64,000 bases of DNA from positions 124,001 through 188,000 of the forward strand of contig NZ_LGIS01000020.1 of the NCBI RefSeq assembly GCF_001187905.1. The letters are read 5' to 3'. The translations under genes were made by a program, and so were the position numbers. The DNA comes from Pantoea sp. RIT-PI-b. Its GTDB lineage: Bacteria > Pseudomonadota > Gammaproteobacteria > Enterobacterales > Enterobacteriaceae. Below, piece after piece: positions 22,650 through 31,271 of the stretch (positions within the stretch are counted from its first letter, which is position 1; each line of letters begins with the position of its first letter). The notes beneath the pieces are model-generated. The model was not told the origin of the DNA and made no database searches. It was given only the letters and a program-made list of their open reading frames with translations.

Positions 22650-24713
22650 ATGAATCAGCCCAACGCGAAAAAAATCCCCCATGTGATGAGCCTGCACGGT
22701 GAAACGCGCACCGACAATTATCACTGGTTGCGCGATGACGATCGTGAAAATCCTGAAGTGCTAGCCCACCTGCACGCTGAAAATGATTATGGCCGCGCGA
22801 TGATGGCCTCGCAAAATTCGCTACAGGATCGGGTGCTAAAAGAGATTGTCGATCGTATTCCTCCGCAGGATCACTCGGTGCCGTATGTGAAGAACGGTTA
22901 TCGCTATCAAAGCCGCTATGAAGTGGGTAACGAATATCCCGCCTATTTCCGTCAACCGATTGAGGCACCGCTTGATGAGCCGTGGCAACTGCTGCTTGAT
23001 GGCAACCAACGTGCGTCCCACAGCGACTTTTACACCATGGGGGCGTTGGCAATTACGCCGGATAACCAGGTGATGGCGCTGGCGGAAGATTTCCTTTCGC
23101 GCCGTCAATACGGCATTCGTTTCCGTAATCTGCAAAGCGGCAGTTGGTATCCGGAAGTGCTGACGAATGCTTCCTCCAGCGTGGCCTGGGCCAACGATTC
23201 GCGCACGCTCTATTACGTGCGTAAACACCCGAAAACACTGCTGGCTTATCAGGTATGGCGTCACGAATTGGGGCATCCGCAATCTGACGATCAGCTGGTG
23301 TACGAGGAAAAAGACGATACTTTCCATCTTAGCGTGCACAAAACCACGTCAGAGCACTTTATTCTGGTGGCGTTGTACAGCACCACCACCAGTGAAATCC
23401 TGCTGATCGACGCGGAATATCCCGATGCGCAGCCGCAAACGTTTTGTCCGCGGCGTCGCGATCACGAATACAGCATTGACCACTACAACCACCAGTTTTA
23501 TATCCGCTCGAATCGGGATGGCAAAAACTTCGGCCTGTACCGCAGTGCGTGGCTGGCCGAAGCGCGCTGGCAAGCGTTAATTCCAGCGCGGGACAACGTA
23601 GTACTGGAAGATTTCCAGCTGTTCCGTCATTGGCTGGTGGTGGAAGAGCGCCAGCACGGCGTTAATACCTTGCGTCAGATTAACTGGGAGAGCGGGGAGA
23701 GCTTTGGCATCGCCTTTGACGATCCGGCGTACGTGACCTGGCTGGCGTATAACCCTTCGCCGGAGAGCGACACGCTGCGCTACGGCTATTCATCGATGAC
23801 CACGCCGACGACGCTGTTTGAGTTGAATATGGAAACGGGCGAACGTCGCGTGCTGAAACGCACGTCGGTGCCGGGCTTTAAATCAGAGGATTTTAAAAGC
23901 GAGCATCTGTGGATCACGGTGCGTGATGGTACGGAAGTCCCGGTTTCGCTGGTGTATCACCGCAAGCACTTCCAGCGTGGCAACAATCCGCTGCTGGTTT
24001 ATGGTTACGGCGCCTACGGCAGCAGCATGGATGCTAGCTTTGGCACCAGCCGTATCAGTTTGCTCGAGCGTGGTTTCGTCTACGCGATTATTCATGTGCG
24101 CGGCGGCGGTGAACTCGGTCAGCAGTGGTATGACGGTGGCCGCCTGAAGAACAAAATCAACAGCTTCACCGACTTTATCGATGTCACCGAAGCGCTGGTG
24201 GCAAAAGGTTACGGAAATCCACAGCGGCTGTACGCCATGGGCGGCAGCGCCGGAGGGTTACTTATGGGTGGTGTAGTGAACATGGCACCGAATCTGTTCC
24301 ACGGTGTGGTGGCACAGGTACCTTTTGTGGATGTCGTGACCACCATGCTCGATTCATCGATTCCGCTCACTACCGGCGAATACGATGAGTGGGGCAATCC
24401 CGAGCAGGAAGAGTTTTACCACAGCATCCGCCAGTACAGCCCGTATGACAACATCGAAGCAAAAGCCTATCCACACTTGCTGGTTACCACCGGGCTGCAC
24501 GATTCTCAGGTGCAGTATTGGGAACCGGCCAAGTGGGTGGCGAAACTACGCGAGTTAAAAACTAACGATTCGTTGCTATTACTGTGCACCGAGATGGATT
24601 CCGGCCACGGCGGTAAATCGGGCCGTTTCAAAGCCTATGAAGGCGTGGCGCAGGAGTTTACTTTCCTGATAGGCCTGGCGCAGGGGAGCTTGCCAGACCG
24701 TACCGATTACTGA
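22650..24713 (+). CDS. ptrB: oligopeptidase B PtrB
   Basis: The 687-residue prolyl-oligopeptidase-family serine peptidase has an N-terminal beta-propeller and a C-terminal alpha/beta hydrolase. The nucleophile is in [10 protein letters not shown] (about residues 530-539), the aspartate in [10 protein letters not shown] and the histidine in DSGHGGKSG. It cleaves peptides after Lys and Arg. The ATG follows a GGAGAAG ribosome site. Its end overlaps the convergent exoX by 7 bases. Confidence 0.96.
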   Translation: MNQPNAKKIPHVMSLHGETRTDNYHWLRDDDRENPEVLAHLHAENDYGRAMMASQNSLQDRVLKEIVDRIPPQDHSVPYVKNGYRYQSRYEVGNEYPAYFRQPIEAPLDEPWQLLLDGNQRASHSDFYTMGALAITPDNQVMALAEDFLSRRQYGIRFRNLQSGSWYPEVLTNASSSVAWANDSRTLYYVRKHPKTLLAYQVWRHELGHPQSDDQLVYEEKDDTFHLSVHKTTSEHFILVALYSTTTSEILLIDAEYPDAQPQTFCPRRRDHEYSIDHYNHQFYIRSNRDGKNFGLYRSAWLAEARWQALIPARDNVVLEDFQLFRHWLVVEERQHGVNTLRQINWESGESFGIAFDDPAYVTWLAYNPSPESDTLRYGYSSMTTPTTLFELNMETGERRVLKRTSVPGFKSEDFKSEHLWITVRDGTEVPVSLVYHRKHFQRGNNPLLVYGYGAYGSSMDASFGTSRISLLERGFVYAIIHVRGGGELGQQWYDGGRLKNKINSFTDFIDVTEALVAKGYGNPQRLYAMGGSAGGLLMGGVVNMAPNLFHGVVAQVPFVDVVTTMLDSSIPLTTGEYDEWGNPEQEEFYHSIRQYSPYDNIEAKAYPHLLVTTGLHDSQVQYWEPAKWVAKLRELKTNDSLLLLCTEMDSGHGGKSGRFKAYEGVAQEFTFLIGLAQGSLPDRTDY

Positions 24714-25375
24714 TCGCTTTTAACGTACTTGCGAAGCGCCTGCCGCAACGGTGGGCGCAAATCGCGCACATTTTCCAGCACCCAGCGCAGATAGCCGGGA
24801 TCTTTACGCGCAATGCTACCAATGCTTTGACCGCGATACTTCCCGAACGGGAACACATCACCACTCACGGCTGCCGGTTGGCACAAATTCGCCATCTGCT
24901 CGGCATTCCAGCCCGACGTTTCCATAATGCGGATCAGTAGCGCGGCGGTGACGTAGCAGTCATACAACGCGCGGTGTGCATGCAGTTCGGCTGGAGGTGT
25001 GACGTCCAGCTTCAGGCTATGACGCAATGCCTGATTGCCGTATTTGATGCCTGGCCACAACTGACGCGCCAGCGTCATGGTGCAGATCCATTCGCCCGGC
25101 ATGGTTGGCAGCATACGGCGATCAAAACTGGCGTTGTGCGCCACATAATGCGGGCTGCCGTGATAGCGGCCAATCGCTTCTTCGATAGTCGGTTTGCCAA
25201 CCACCATCGCTTCAGTAATGCGATGCACCGCCATCGCCTGGCGGCTGATCGGGCGGTCCGGGCAGATCAAATCACTCATGGGATTGACGATTTGACCGTC
25301 AATGACATCCACTGACGCCACTTCAACCACGCCGCCTTGCAGGCCACAGGTTTCGGTATCGATAACACGTAACAT
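24707..25375 (-). CDS. exoX: exodeoxyribonuclease X
   Basis: The 222-residue DEDDh 3'-5' exonuclease has Exo I VIDTETCG, Exo [12 protein letters not shown] and Exo III HRALYDC. The C-terminal [14 protein letters not shown] stretch is the extra ExoX module seen in enterobacteria. It acts in mismatch repair and UV resistance. It lies 3 bases downstream of holE. Confidence 0.94.
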   Translation of the reverse strand: MLRVIDTETCGLQGGVVEVASVDVIDGQIVNPMSDLICPDRPISRQAMAVHRITEAMVVGKPTIEEAIGRYHGSPHYVAHNASFDRRMLPTMPGEWICTMTLARQLWPGIKYGNQALRHSLKLDVTPPAELHAHRALYDCYVTAALLIRIMETSGWNAEQMANLCQPAAVSGDVFPFGKYRGQSIGSIARKDPGYLRWVLENVRDLRPPLRQALRKYVKSDQ

Positions 25376-25378
25376 AGA

Positions 25379-25609
25379 TTACTTCTGCTTAGGTTCGTAG
25401 GGCAGGCGTGACAGGCTGAGCGATGCCTGGCGGTAGTTCGTCAGACGTTGACGAAACCATTCACGCAGCGCCTCTGGTTGCTCGCGCTCCACCATTTCGG
25501 CAATCACGGGCATATTGTAGCGCTCTTTAAAAGCCACGCCCGCGGCGGCCAGATCGACATTCACTTTGTCTTTCTCTTCCTGCGACAGCAAGGCAAGGTT
25601 TTGACTCAT
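25379..25609 (-). CDS. holE: DNA polymerase III theta subunit HolE
   Basis: The 76-residue protein shares the core [19 protein letters not shown] and the C-terminal LSRLPYEPK with E. coli theta. A GGAGGAAAG ribosome site precedes this ATG. An upstream 25-residue extension has no support. Theta stabilises the proofreading subunit epsilon. A second theta-like gene lies in the prophage at 30082-30324. Confidence 0.96.
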   Translation of the reverse strand: MSQNLALLSQEEKDKVNVDLAAAGVAFKERYNMPVIAEMVEREQPEALREWFRQRLTNYRQASLSLSRLPYEPKQK

Positions 25610-25762
25610 ACTTTCCTCCTGATAATCAGGGGCAAAAGTAATGGTTTCGGACCGAGGGATCAAGGAAATTGGATCGCACCGCAAGTCTCGACACCTGCGG
25701 ATCGGCGGCGTATCCTGCTGCCACGTTTGCGGTGCACTGCCGCAGTTAAAAGGGAAGAAGTG

Positions 25763-26140
25763 ATGAAGAAAACTGCGTTTACCCGAGTTGTGGCGCTGTT
25801 GCTGGCGTCATCAACGCTGGCCTTCAGCCAGTTTGCGCTGGCTCATGCTCACCTGAAAACGCCGGTTCCGGCGGATAAAGCCGTGGTGGAGCATTCCCCG
25901 CAGAATTTAACGCTGACCTTTACTGAAGACGTTGAAGCCGCGTTTAGTGGCGTAGAAGTGCTCAACGCACAACATCAACCCATGCCGGTGGGGAAGGCAA
26001 GGCTTAACGACAAACAGCACGATCAGCTGATTGTACCGATCAGCCAACCGTTGCCGTCGGGTAATTATCAAGTGAACTGGCATGTGCTCTCTGTTGATGG
26101 CCACAAAACCAAAGGCAGCTACGCATTTAGCGTGAAGTGA
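25763..26140 (+). CDS. yobA: CopC-domain periplasmic protein YobA
   Basis: The 125-residue protein has a signal peptide cleaved before [11 protein letters not shown], so the mature N-terminus is the copper-binding histidine of CopC proteins. The C-terminal [19 protein letters not shown] holds two more ligand histidines. It binds copper in the periplasm. yebZ (copD) follows after 3 bases. Confidence 0.93.
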   Translation: MKKTAFTRVVALLLASSTLAFSQFALAHAHLKTPVPADKAVVEHSPQNLTLTFTEDVEAAFSGVEVLNAQHQPMPVGKARLNDKQHDQLIVPISQPLPSGNYQVNWHVLSVDGHKTKGSYAFSVK

Positions 26141-26143
26141 TCA

Positions 26144-27025
26144 ATGAGTTTGAGCACGCTGTGGATTGGCCTGCGGGCGCTGCATTTCTTGTCGGTGTTA
26201 CTGCTCGCTGGCAGCGCCTGCTACACCGCGCTGCTGGCACCGCGTCGCTATCGCCTGGTGCTGGCGCAGCGTTTAGATTTTATTTTGCGTACCAGCGCGC
26301 TAGTGAGTTTGCTCAGCGCCGTGCTGATGTTAGCGACACAAACCGGGTTGATGAGCGGTGACTGGCGAAACGTTAGCGATAGCGAGACGTGGCGCGCTGT
26401 GCTGAATACGCGTTTTGGCATGGTCTGGCGCTGGGAAATTGTCTTCGCACTGCTTTGCACGCTGGCACTATTGCTGCGTGGCAGCCTGCGTCAGCAATTG
26501 CTGCTTGTTAGCGGTGTATTGCAACTGATCGCTCTGGCAGGCGTAGGACATGCAGCAATGCGTGATGGCTGGGCCGGCATGCTGCAGCAAGCAAACCATG
26601 CGCTACATCTGCTTGCCGCCGCGTTCTGGGCGGGCGGTTTACTGCCGCTGCTGTTACTGATGCGTGAAGCACGACAGATCGAATTCCGTGCCGATGCTAT
26701 TCGCTGCATGATGCGATTTTCCCGCTACGGACATTTAGCCGTCGCGCTGGCGTTGTTCACTGGAGTCGTTAACAGTCTGCTAATAGCCGGTTCACCGCGC
26801 GATTGGCAAGTTACACCGTGGAGCGAGCTGCTGGTGGTGAAAGTGCTGCTGGTATTGTTGATGATCGCTATCGCGCTGACCAACCGCTATCTGCTGGTTC
26901 CGCGTTTCCGCCGGGCGGCCAGTCATGCATCGCATCTGTTTATTCGCCTGACGCAGCTAGAGCTGCTGCTGGCCATTATTGTTATTGGGTTAGTGAGCGT
27001 GTTTGCCACACTCTCACCGGCCTGA
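26144..27025 (+). CDS. yebZ: CopD-family membrane protein YebZ
   Basis: The 293-residue protein has about eight hydrophobic segments and the conserved membrane histidines of CopD (HFLSVL, HAAMRDGW, HLLAAAFW). It is thought to pass copper across the inner membrane together with YobA. The gene follows yobA in an operon that continues to yebY. Confidence 0.9.
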   Translation: MSLSTLWIGLRALHFLSVLLLAGSACYTALLAPRRYRLVLAQRLDFILRTSALVSLLSAVLMLATQTGLMSGDWRNVSDSETWRAVLNTRFGMVWRWEIVFALLCTLALLLRGSLRQQLLLVSGVLQLIALAGVGHAAMRDGWAGMLQQANHALHLLAAAFWAGGLLPLLLLMREARQIEFRADAIRCMMRFSRYGHLAVALALFTGVVNSLLIAGSPRDWQVTPWSELLVVKVLLVLLMIAIALTNRYLLVPRFRRAASHASHLFIRLTQLELLLAIIVIGLVSVFATLSPA

Positions 27026-27061
27026 ATGTGTCATTAAAGAAGATGAAATGAGGTCGATATT

Positions 27062-27406
27062 TTGCTGAAGAAACTGATTCCAGCTTGCGTATTGATGGCG
27101 CTGTGCAGCCAGGCGATGGCCGCACAGATTATTACCGTCAGCCGTTTTGAGATTGGCAAGGACAAATGGCCCTTCACCCGTGAAGAGGTGATGCTGACCT
27201 GCGAAAAAGACGGAGCGCTGTTTGCTATCAATCCCGGCACGTTATTGCAGTATCCGCTCAACGATAAAGCTTACGCGCGTAAGACTGCCGGGCAGGGCAC
27301 GCTGCAATCCATCGACACCATCGTGGCCGAAGACAAAGCGCATCCAGGTCAGAAAATGAGTCTGCAACCGATCGTCGATCGCGCACAGCAACTGTGCGGC
27401 AAGTAA
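27062..27406 (+). CDS. yebY: DUF2511 family periplasmic protein YebY
   Basis: The 114-residue protein has a signal peptide ending AMA-A and matches E. coli YebY (ITVSRFEIGKDKWPF, LINP-like and YPLND stretches). The C-terminal cysteine and that in MLTCEK probably pair. The only start that keeps the signal peptide is TTG at 27062, behind GAGG. The function is unknown, and it is linked to yobA-yebZ. Confidence 0.82.
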   Translation: MLKKLIPACVLMALCSQAMAAQIITVSRFEIGKDKWPFTREEVMLTCEKDGALFAINPGTLLQYPLNDKAYARKTAGQGTLQSIDTIVAEDKAHPGQKMSLQPIVDRAQQLCGK

Positions 27407-27527
27407 TCTCGGTATAAATCAGGCGTGGCGCACATTTCTGCCGCTACGCTTGTTCTCAGGTTATGTCAACGCGATCACAGAGTTGACACCTTTGCTTACC
27501 GAACAGCGCAGTTGGCTGGAAAACCAC

Positions 27528-27550
27528 CAATCCTGGTCTACCATTAAATG
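27528..27550 (+). promoter_or_regulatory. sigma-S promoter of sdsR
   Basis: The extended -10 reads TCTACCATTAA, ending 2-3 bases before the transcript start. It matches 9 of 11 positions of the RpoS consensus KCTAYRCTTAA. In Salmonella and E. coli sdsR is strictly sigma-S dependent. Confidence 0.7.
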
Positions 27551-27650
27551 GCAAGGCGTCCTCGCCTGCAAAAATGCCAACTTTTAGCGCACGGCTCCTA
27601 AAGAGCCATTTCCCTGGACCGAATATAGGAATCGTATTCGGTCTTTTTTT
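27551..27650 (+). ncRNA. sdsR: SdsR (RyeB) small RNA
   Basis: The about 100-base sequence matches what I remember of Salmonella SdsR: GCAAGGCG 5' end, AATGCCAACTTTTAGCGCA in the middle, the GGCTC/GAGCC hairpin, CATTTCCCTGG, and the terminator GACCGAATA/TATTCGGTC with seven T. SdsR is a stationary-phase Hfq-binding RNA that represses ompD, tolC and mutS among others. Its place next to yebY is conserved. The antisense RNA SraC/RyeA may be encoded on the other strand. The prophage starts right at its 3' end. Confidence 0.92.
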
Positions 27651-27662
27651 ATGTCGTTGATT
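27618..27662. other. probable prophage attachment site attL (core in sdsR terminator plus IHF-like site)
   Basis: The last conserved chromosomal sequence is the sdsR terminator (27618-27650), and int begins 78 bases beyond it. A sequence on the minus strand, AATCAACGACATA (27650-27662), matches the IHF consensus at all but one defined position and lies between the putative core and the integrase arm sites, as H' does in lambda attL. The exact crossover cannot be fixed, because attR is outside the window. Confidence 0.5.
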
Positions 27663-27685
27663 TATAACGTAAAATTAAGGGGCGT

Positions 27686-27715
27686 CCCGAAATTTCCCGA
27701 AATTTTCCCGAAATC
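27686..27715. repeat. three tandem integrase arm-type sites (P' arm)
   Basis: CCCGAAATTT occurs three times in a row (27686, 27696 and 27707), spaced 10 and 11 bases, between the putative attL core and int. Lambda has three adjoining P' arm sites in just this place. Confidence 0.65.
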
Positions 27716-27727
27716 ATCATATCCGGC

Positions 27728-28813
27728 CTATACCATTACATATTCCTGACCGCGGGAATCCAAATACTTTTTGGTCATTGCGATGTTTTTATGACCGAGC
27801 AATCTTTGCGCAAAATCCTCTCCATTCTCCACCTCATATAATCGGCTCGCAAGGCTTCTTATTTCATGGAAGGTCGGAGGGTTTGTGCCGAAAACCAAAC
27901 CAGATGCTTCACGCGCTTCTGCGAAAGATCCGGTTAAAGCATCGGGAGCGACAGGCCCAGCTTTACGCCCACCTCTACGAACCGATGAGTAAATAAGGCT
28001 ATCCGATGGATTGTCCTTCTTGCACGCTTCAATCACGCTTTCGAGAGAAAGGGCTAATTCATTTATTTTCAGCGATAATGGCAGCGCCAGTTTGTGACCG
28101 GTTTTGCCCTGAGTTATGAATAGCCTTCCTTCACTAATGTCGCTGAACTTCATGCGAGTGATATCTTCACGTCGCTGACCAGTTAAAAGCGCCAGGTTCA
28201 TTGCGCACTCTAGCCACCCACCCATAGCTATCGCGGCCGAGCGAATTGCAAGAAATTGCTCAATGGATAATCTTTCTCTTTTTACCTCGGGTGGCGGGGT
28301 CTTGGTTGGCTCAACTATGTTACGCTCAATAACACCCTCGACTACCGCCTCCCTGAATACGTCCAGCAAAAGCGATCGGAAGGCTACAGCCATGCTTCTC
28401 TTGCCACATTCAACATACGATTCAAGAAATAGAGCAATGTCCCTGGTTGTCATCGATTCCATGACCTGCCTTCCGAACTCATCACGAAGTGTCGATAGCT
28501 GATTTGCTCGCACTTTCATTGTGTTTGGTTTGAGCTCTCTTCTTGCCAGAATGATGTTGTAGCGATCGAGCCATCTGCTGAATGTGAATTCAGGAACGGC
28601 CTTTAGCCGATCTAGAAGTGCAGAGGGTATATAATTCTGGTCGATGTAGTTATTAGCTTCGATCGCCTGAGCAACTGCTTCCCTGCGTGAGATGCGACCA
28701 AGTGATAGTTCCTGTCCCGTGACCGGGTTTCGCCAGGAGTAGATTTGCTTGGATTTCCTGAATGTCAGATTCCTTGGCAGATTAGCGTCGTAACGTTCCG
28801 GCCTTTTCGACAT
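27728..28813 (-). CDS. int: lambda-type tyrosine integrase
   Basis: The 361-residue protein has an N-terminal arm-binding domain like lambda Int (YSWRNPVTGQELSLGR), a core-binding domain, and the catalytic domain with R in TGQRREDI, H-x2-R in HEIRSL, H in LLGHKN and nucleophile Y in KKYLDSRG. It carries out integration and, with Xis, excision. Its start overlaps xis by 32 bases. A CII-type site inside xis could drive int alone. Confidence 0.96.
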   Translation of the reverse strand: MSKRPERYDANLPRNLTFRKSKQIYSWRNPVTGQELSLGRISRREAVAQAIEANNYIDQNYIPSALLDRLKAVPEFTFSRWLDRYNIILARRELKPNTMKVRANQLSTLRDEFGRQVMESMTTRDIALFLESYVECGKRSMAVAFRSLLLDVFREAVVEGVIERNIVEPTKTPPPEVKRERLSIEQFLAIRSAAIAMGGWLECAMNLALLTGQRREDITRMKFSDISEGRLFITQGKTGHKLALPLSLKINELALSLESVIEACKKDNPSDSLIYSSVRRGGRKAGPVAPDALTGSFAEAREASGLVFGTNPPTFHEIRSLASRLYEVENGEDFAQRLLGHKNIAMTKKYLDSRGQEYVMV

Positions 28814-29054
28814 GTTTCAATTTCTCCAGCAATGAGCCCTCTCTTGGAGGTCTAATCGATTCTGTTTTGCGCACCAACTTGCTTTTGCGCGGATCAACAT
28901 AAATGGAGTCGGGCTCCAGCTTGTATTCCTTTCCGTGCAACTGAGGGCAAGGATAAATTCTCCCCTCGCGCACCCAGCGGCGAAGGGTCGACAGGGAAGG
29001 CGGCTGTGAATATGTCGCGCTCGCCCACTCCTGCAAGTTGAGTAGCTTTGCCAT
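28782..29054 (-). CDS. xis: lambda-type excisionase
   Basis: The 90-residue protein has the winged-helix signature LQEWAS...LSTLRRWVREGRIYPCP, which parallels lambda Xis (LQEWN...LETVRRWVRECRIFPPP). It bends attR DNA and directs Int to excision. It overlaps int as in lambda. Confidence 0.92.
   Translation of the reverse strand: MAKLLNLQEWASATYSQPPSLSTLRRWVREGRIYPCPQLHGKEYKLEPDSIYVDPRKSKLVRKTESIRPPREGSLLEKLKHVEKAGTLRR
28937..28950 (-). promoter_or_regulatory. probable CII-activated promoter pI within xis
   Basis: On the minus strand TTGC-CCTCAG-TTGC is an exact CII-type repeat pointing toward int and lying inside xis. A transcript from here would skip the xis start but include int. The -10 is weak (TACAAG at short spacing). 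Confidence 0.55.
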
Positions 29055-29171
29055 GTTTTACCTCCGGAACGTTTTACCAGGTTTTGAGCGCAAATTAACG
29101 CAAGATTTAATGATGTGGTTATATAACAACAACCCCACCCAACCAGAGCAAATGTGACCATATAGCCACGC

Positions 29172-29279
29172 TCACTCCTTAGGTGGTTTGCCGAGGATAA
29201 AAGCGATGATTACTGCAGCGAGAAGGCTGAAATCGATGATGAACTCAGCCGGGGTGATGTCTTCGCAGGTGGTGGTCAT
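29172..29279 (-). CDS. small membrane protein (35 aa), unknown
   Basis: The reading frame encodes a short hydrophilic head (MTTTCEDITPAEF) and one membrane segment (about residues 13-29, LLAAVIIAFILG). Its ATG overlaps the stop of the zinc-finger gene upstream (ATGA), which argues for translational coupling since no good ribosome site is present. The function is unknown. Confidence 0.6.
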   Translation of the reverse strand: MTTTCEDITPAEFIIDFSLLAAVIIAFILGKPPKE

Positions 29280-29488
29280 GCAACGGAGCGGTGGCTCTGC
29301 GCGCGCATATACTTTTCAAGGTCACACCTGCATTCAGCGTCGCAGTAATGGCCCTTGTCGATTGGCTCTTCGCACCAGTGGCATTGCCCGGTGAAAGTGG
29401 CTGTGATGCGAGGCCGGTTAGCCAGCGCCACCTCAATCATTCTCTGCTCAAGTTCTGCTGCTTCATCTATCGGATCTGGATGTGTCAT
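29276..29488 (-). CDS. small C4 zinc-finger protein (TraR/DksA-like)
   Basis: The 70-residue protein has an acidic helical start and a zinc-finger CHWCEEPIDKGHYCDAECRC. The spacing C-x2-C-x10-C-x3-C resembles the TraR/DksA finger found in many phages. No DksA coiled-coil tip can be recognised, so RNA polymerase binding is only a possibility. It starts directly after an intrinsic terminator and a TATAGGAAACC ribosome site. Confidence 0.75.
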   Translation of the reverse strand: MTHPDPIDEAAELEQRMIEVALANRPRITATFTGQCHWCEEPIDKGHYCDAECRCDLEKYMRAQSHRSVA

Positions 29489-29507
29489 TTCGGTTTCCTA
29501 TAGGCAA

Positions 29508-29532
29508 TAAAAAACCGCCTCAGTGGGCGGCT
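29508..29532 (-). terminator. intrinsic terminator in the left operon
   Basis: On the minus strand CCGCC...GGCGG arms (29515-29530) are followed by TTTTTTATT. It lies about 20 bases upstream of the zinc-finger gene start. Confidence 0.8.
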
Positions 29533-29549
29533 TTTACATGATTAAAGCT

Positions 29550-29789
29550 TTATTGATAATATCGAGGAGAAAGCCCCTCTACCGCATCTTTAAAGACATG
29601 TTTCGGCACATCGTAATTGAAAACCACCAAATATTGAGGCTGTGGTGTTATGGATAACCAATATGCTGAGCGGAGTGTAACTTTGTGTAATTCTCCATCT
29701 ATGGTATATACCCTCGGCGCATTTTCAGTATCAAATTGAATAACTTCTGGCTCTAAACCACTCTCAAAAACTAGCAAGTCAAAACTCAT
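29550..29789 (-). CDS. hypothetical phage protein (79 aa)
   Basis: I do not recognise this acidic soluble protein (MSFDLLVFESGLEPEV start, aromatic middle). It is preceded by GGAGAAGG, a strong ribosome site, and lies in the left operon. Confidence 0.65.
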   Translation of the reverse strand: MSFDLLVFESGLEPEVIQFDTENAPRVYTIDGELHKVTLRSAYWLSITPQPQYLVVFNYDVPKHVFKDAVEGLSPRYYQ

Positions 29790-29860
29790 CTACCTTCTCC
29801 TTTTGATGAACCGGTATCTTTTTTTACTTAGAAATTCCATCGACTCCTGTCGATAAAACT

Positions 29861-30085
29861 TTAGTGATCGCTCCTAAATGCCAACCATTCAGCCCAGCAA
29901 TATTCAGGGTCAATATCACGGTATCCGCGACTTTCTGACATACTCAACGCCGTATGAGCGTCCACGGAAATTGCAGTAGCGTTATCTCGTATAACTAATA
30001 CCTCCTCTTCAGTTAGAGGGGAGCCTTTCTCCTCTGCTTTAGATAGAAGCAAGGAAATAAGTGAAGGCACAAATACGATCGTCAT
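29861..30085 (-). CDS. hypothetical phage protein (74 aa)
   Basis: This unrecognised small acidic protein has a C-terminal YCWAEWLAF motif reminiscent of many short lambdoid proteins. Its ATG overlaps the stop of the theta homologue upstream (ATGA), so it is coupled to it. Confidence 0.6.
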   Translation of the reverse strand: MTIVFVPSLISLLLSKAEEKGSPLTEEEVLVIRDNATAISVDAHTALSMSESRGYRDIDPEYCWAEWLAFRSDH

Positions 30086-30324
30086 TTATCGGTTTCCTTC
30101 TGATAAACCGGATCACTGCCGCGCGGGAACTGCAGCGCGACGTTCCTATAATGCTGCAGGCGCTCTTTGAAGTATTCGCGCAACGCTTCCGGCTGCTGCA
30201 ACTCAACTTCCATGGCGATAACCGGCAGGTTCATGCGCTCTTTAAACGCCACACCAGAGGCAGCTAAATCCACGTTTATCTTGTCGCGCTCTTCTCTGCT
30301 GCGTGCTGCTAAGTTGTATGACAT
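30082..30324 (-). CDS. phage homologue of Pol III theta subunit (HOT-like)
   Basis: The 80-residue protein shares with the host HolE of this window the blocks [13 protein letters not shown] and QPEALRE-F--RL--YR, about half of its residues. Phage P1 encodes such a protein (HOT) that can replace theta on epsilon. It lacks the LSRLPYEPK tail and ends DPVYQKETDK instead. Inference: it may stabilise or retune epsilon during phage replication. Confidence 0.9.
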   Translation of the reverse strand: MSYNLAARSREERDKINVDLAASGVAFKERMNLPVIAMEVELQQPEALREYFKERLQHYRNVALQFPRGSDPVYQKETDK

Positions 30325-30536
30325 TACTGAGAAGACACTCTTTGGAAGGTGGCCAAAGTAGGTGTGTAACTGCCGTTATCAGGCATACCCCCGACAGTTA
30401 TGACCTTATAGTTTGTGGTCTGGCTATCAATTAGCAATGTAAGTACATCATTTGGCTTTGGAGCAGTTTTAAACTCATGCTCTTGTTTTGAGATTGGATT
30501 TAAATTTTCATCCACAAAAGTGACGGTTAATTTCAT
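30324..30536 (-). CDS. hypothetical phage protein (70 aa)
   Basis: The sequence suggests a small beta-rich protein (KLTVTFVDENLNPIS, then NYKVITVGGMP). I do not recognise the family. Its end touches the theta-homologue start, which suggests coupling. Confidence 0.6.
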   Translation of the reverse strand: MKLTVTFVDENLNPISKQEHEFKTAPKPNDVLTLLIDSQTTNYKVITVGGMPDNGSYTPTLATFQRVSSQ

Positions 30537-30538
30537 AA

Positions 30539-30643
30539 TCAGAACCTCTCATATAATTGAAAGAACCAATCTGCATCATTCTGATTGAAAGGTCTAGGTT
30601 GCAAGAAATCCTCAGGAGCTTCCTTGTCTTTAGGTTTTACCAT
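30539..30643 (-). CDS. possible very short protein (34 aa)
   Basis: From ATG 30643 the frame encodes MVKPKDKEAPEDF and ends DADWFFQLYERF. It overlaps the end of the DUF551 gene by 14 bases and has no clear ribosome site. A longer version beginning at 30739 would overlap that gene further. Confidence 0.35.
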   Translation of the reverse strand: MVKPKDKEAPEDFLQPRPFNQNDADWFFQLYERF

Positions 30644-31271
30644 TTGGCGCTGCTGGTAGTGGCATCCAGTGGGTGACATTCCCACATGGCCCATCTGAAT
30701 AGTCGTAATACCACTTGATGCCTTCTGGATAACATTCAATCACAGTGCCGGGCTTTTCCTGCCAACCGAGAACTGACTGACGATGTCGAGGCATCCGCTC
30801 GCTCACCTTCACCCACTCTGCACCACCTGTGGCACATATAGGCTCTATCTGTGCTGTGTGTGGGGCGTTGATGGATTGTTGTAGCGCACTGAGCAGCTCG
30901 ACAACCTCATCAGGACTTACCTGAGTCACTGTTTCGGAGCACTCTTCGCAGCCTAGATAAAACAGTCCATCAACGTCGCATATGCGCAGCAGCCCATTCT
31001 GAACGGTAGATTTGTTGATTATGGCGAATCCCCATGACAGAGATTTACTGCCACATTCGCTGCATTGTTTTTCATGCCAGGGCAACTTCAAAGCAGGGCT
31101 TGCAGGTTGGGCGGCGCGACTTGCTTGCCATGCCATCCAGAATCTCTGGATTTCGGGCCCGATTTTATAGTGATATTCCGTTTCTCTCTGGCTTTTTACC
31201 CACTCGATGGTTTGACCTGAGTGGTCAGCAAACCATTCTTCAAACTGCTCGCGATCCTGTTCAGTCTTCAT
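30630..31271 (-). CDS. DUF551-domain phage protein
   Basis: The 213-residue protein has an N-terminal part with a CSECGSKSLSWGF and LGCEEC cysteine cluster and a C-terminal DUF551 domain (WVKVSERMPRHRQSVLGW ... VTHWMPLP). DUF551 proteins are frequent in lambdoid left operons and have no known function. Its start overlaps the gene upstream by 4 bases. Confidence 0.85.
   Translation of the reverse strand: MKTEQDREQFEEWFADHSGQTIEWVKSQRETEYHYKIGPEIQRFWMAWQASRAAQPASPALKLPWHEKQCSECGSKSLSWGFAIINKSTVQNGLLRICDVDGLFYLGCEECSETVTQVSPDEVVELLSALQQSINAPHTAQIEPICATGGAEWVKVSERMPRHRQSVLGWQEKPGTVIECYPEGIKWYYDYSDGPCGNVTHWMPLPAAPNGKT

Noticed and set aside
22603..23052. 149-codon minus-strand frame opposite ptrB
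   Set aside because: Antisense to a conserved enzyme, with no homology signs.
27407..27728. tRNA gene as phage attachment site
   Set aside because: No cloverleaf or CCA-type end is visible; the conserved sequence is sdsR.
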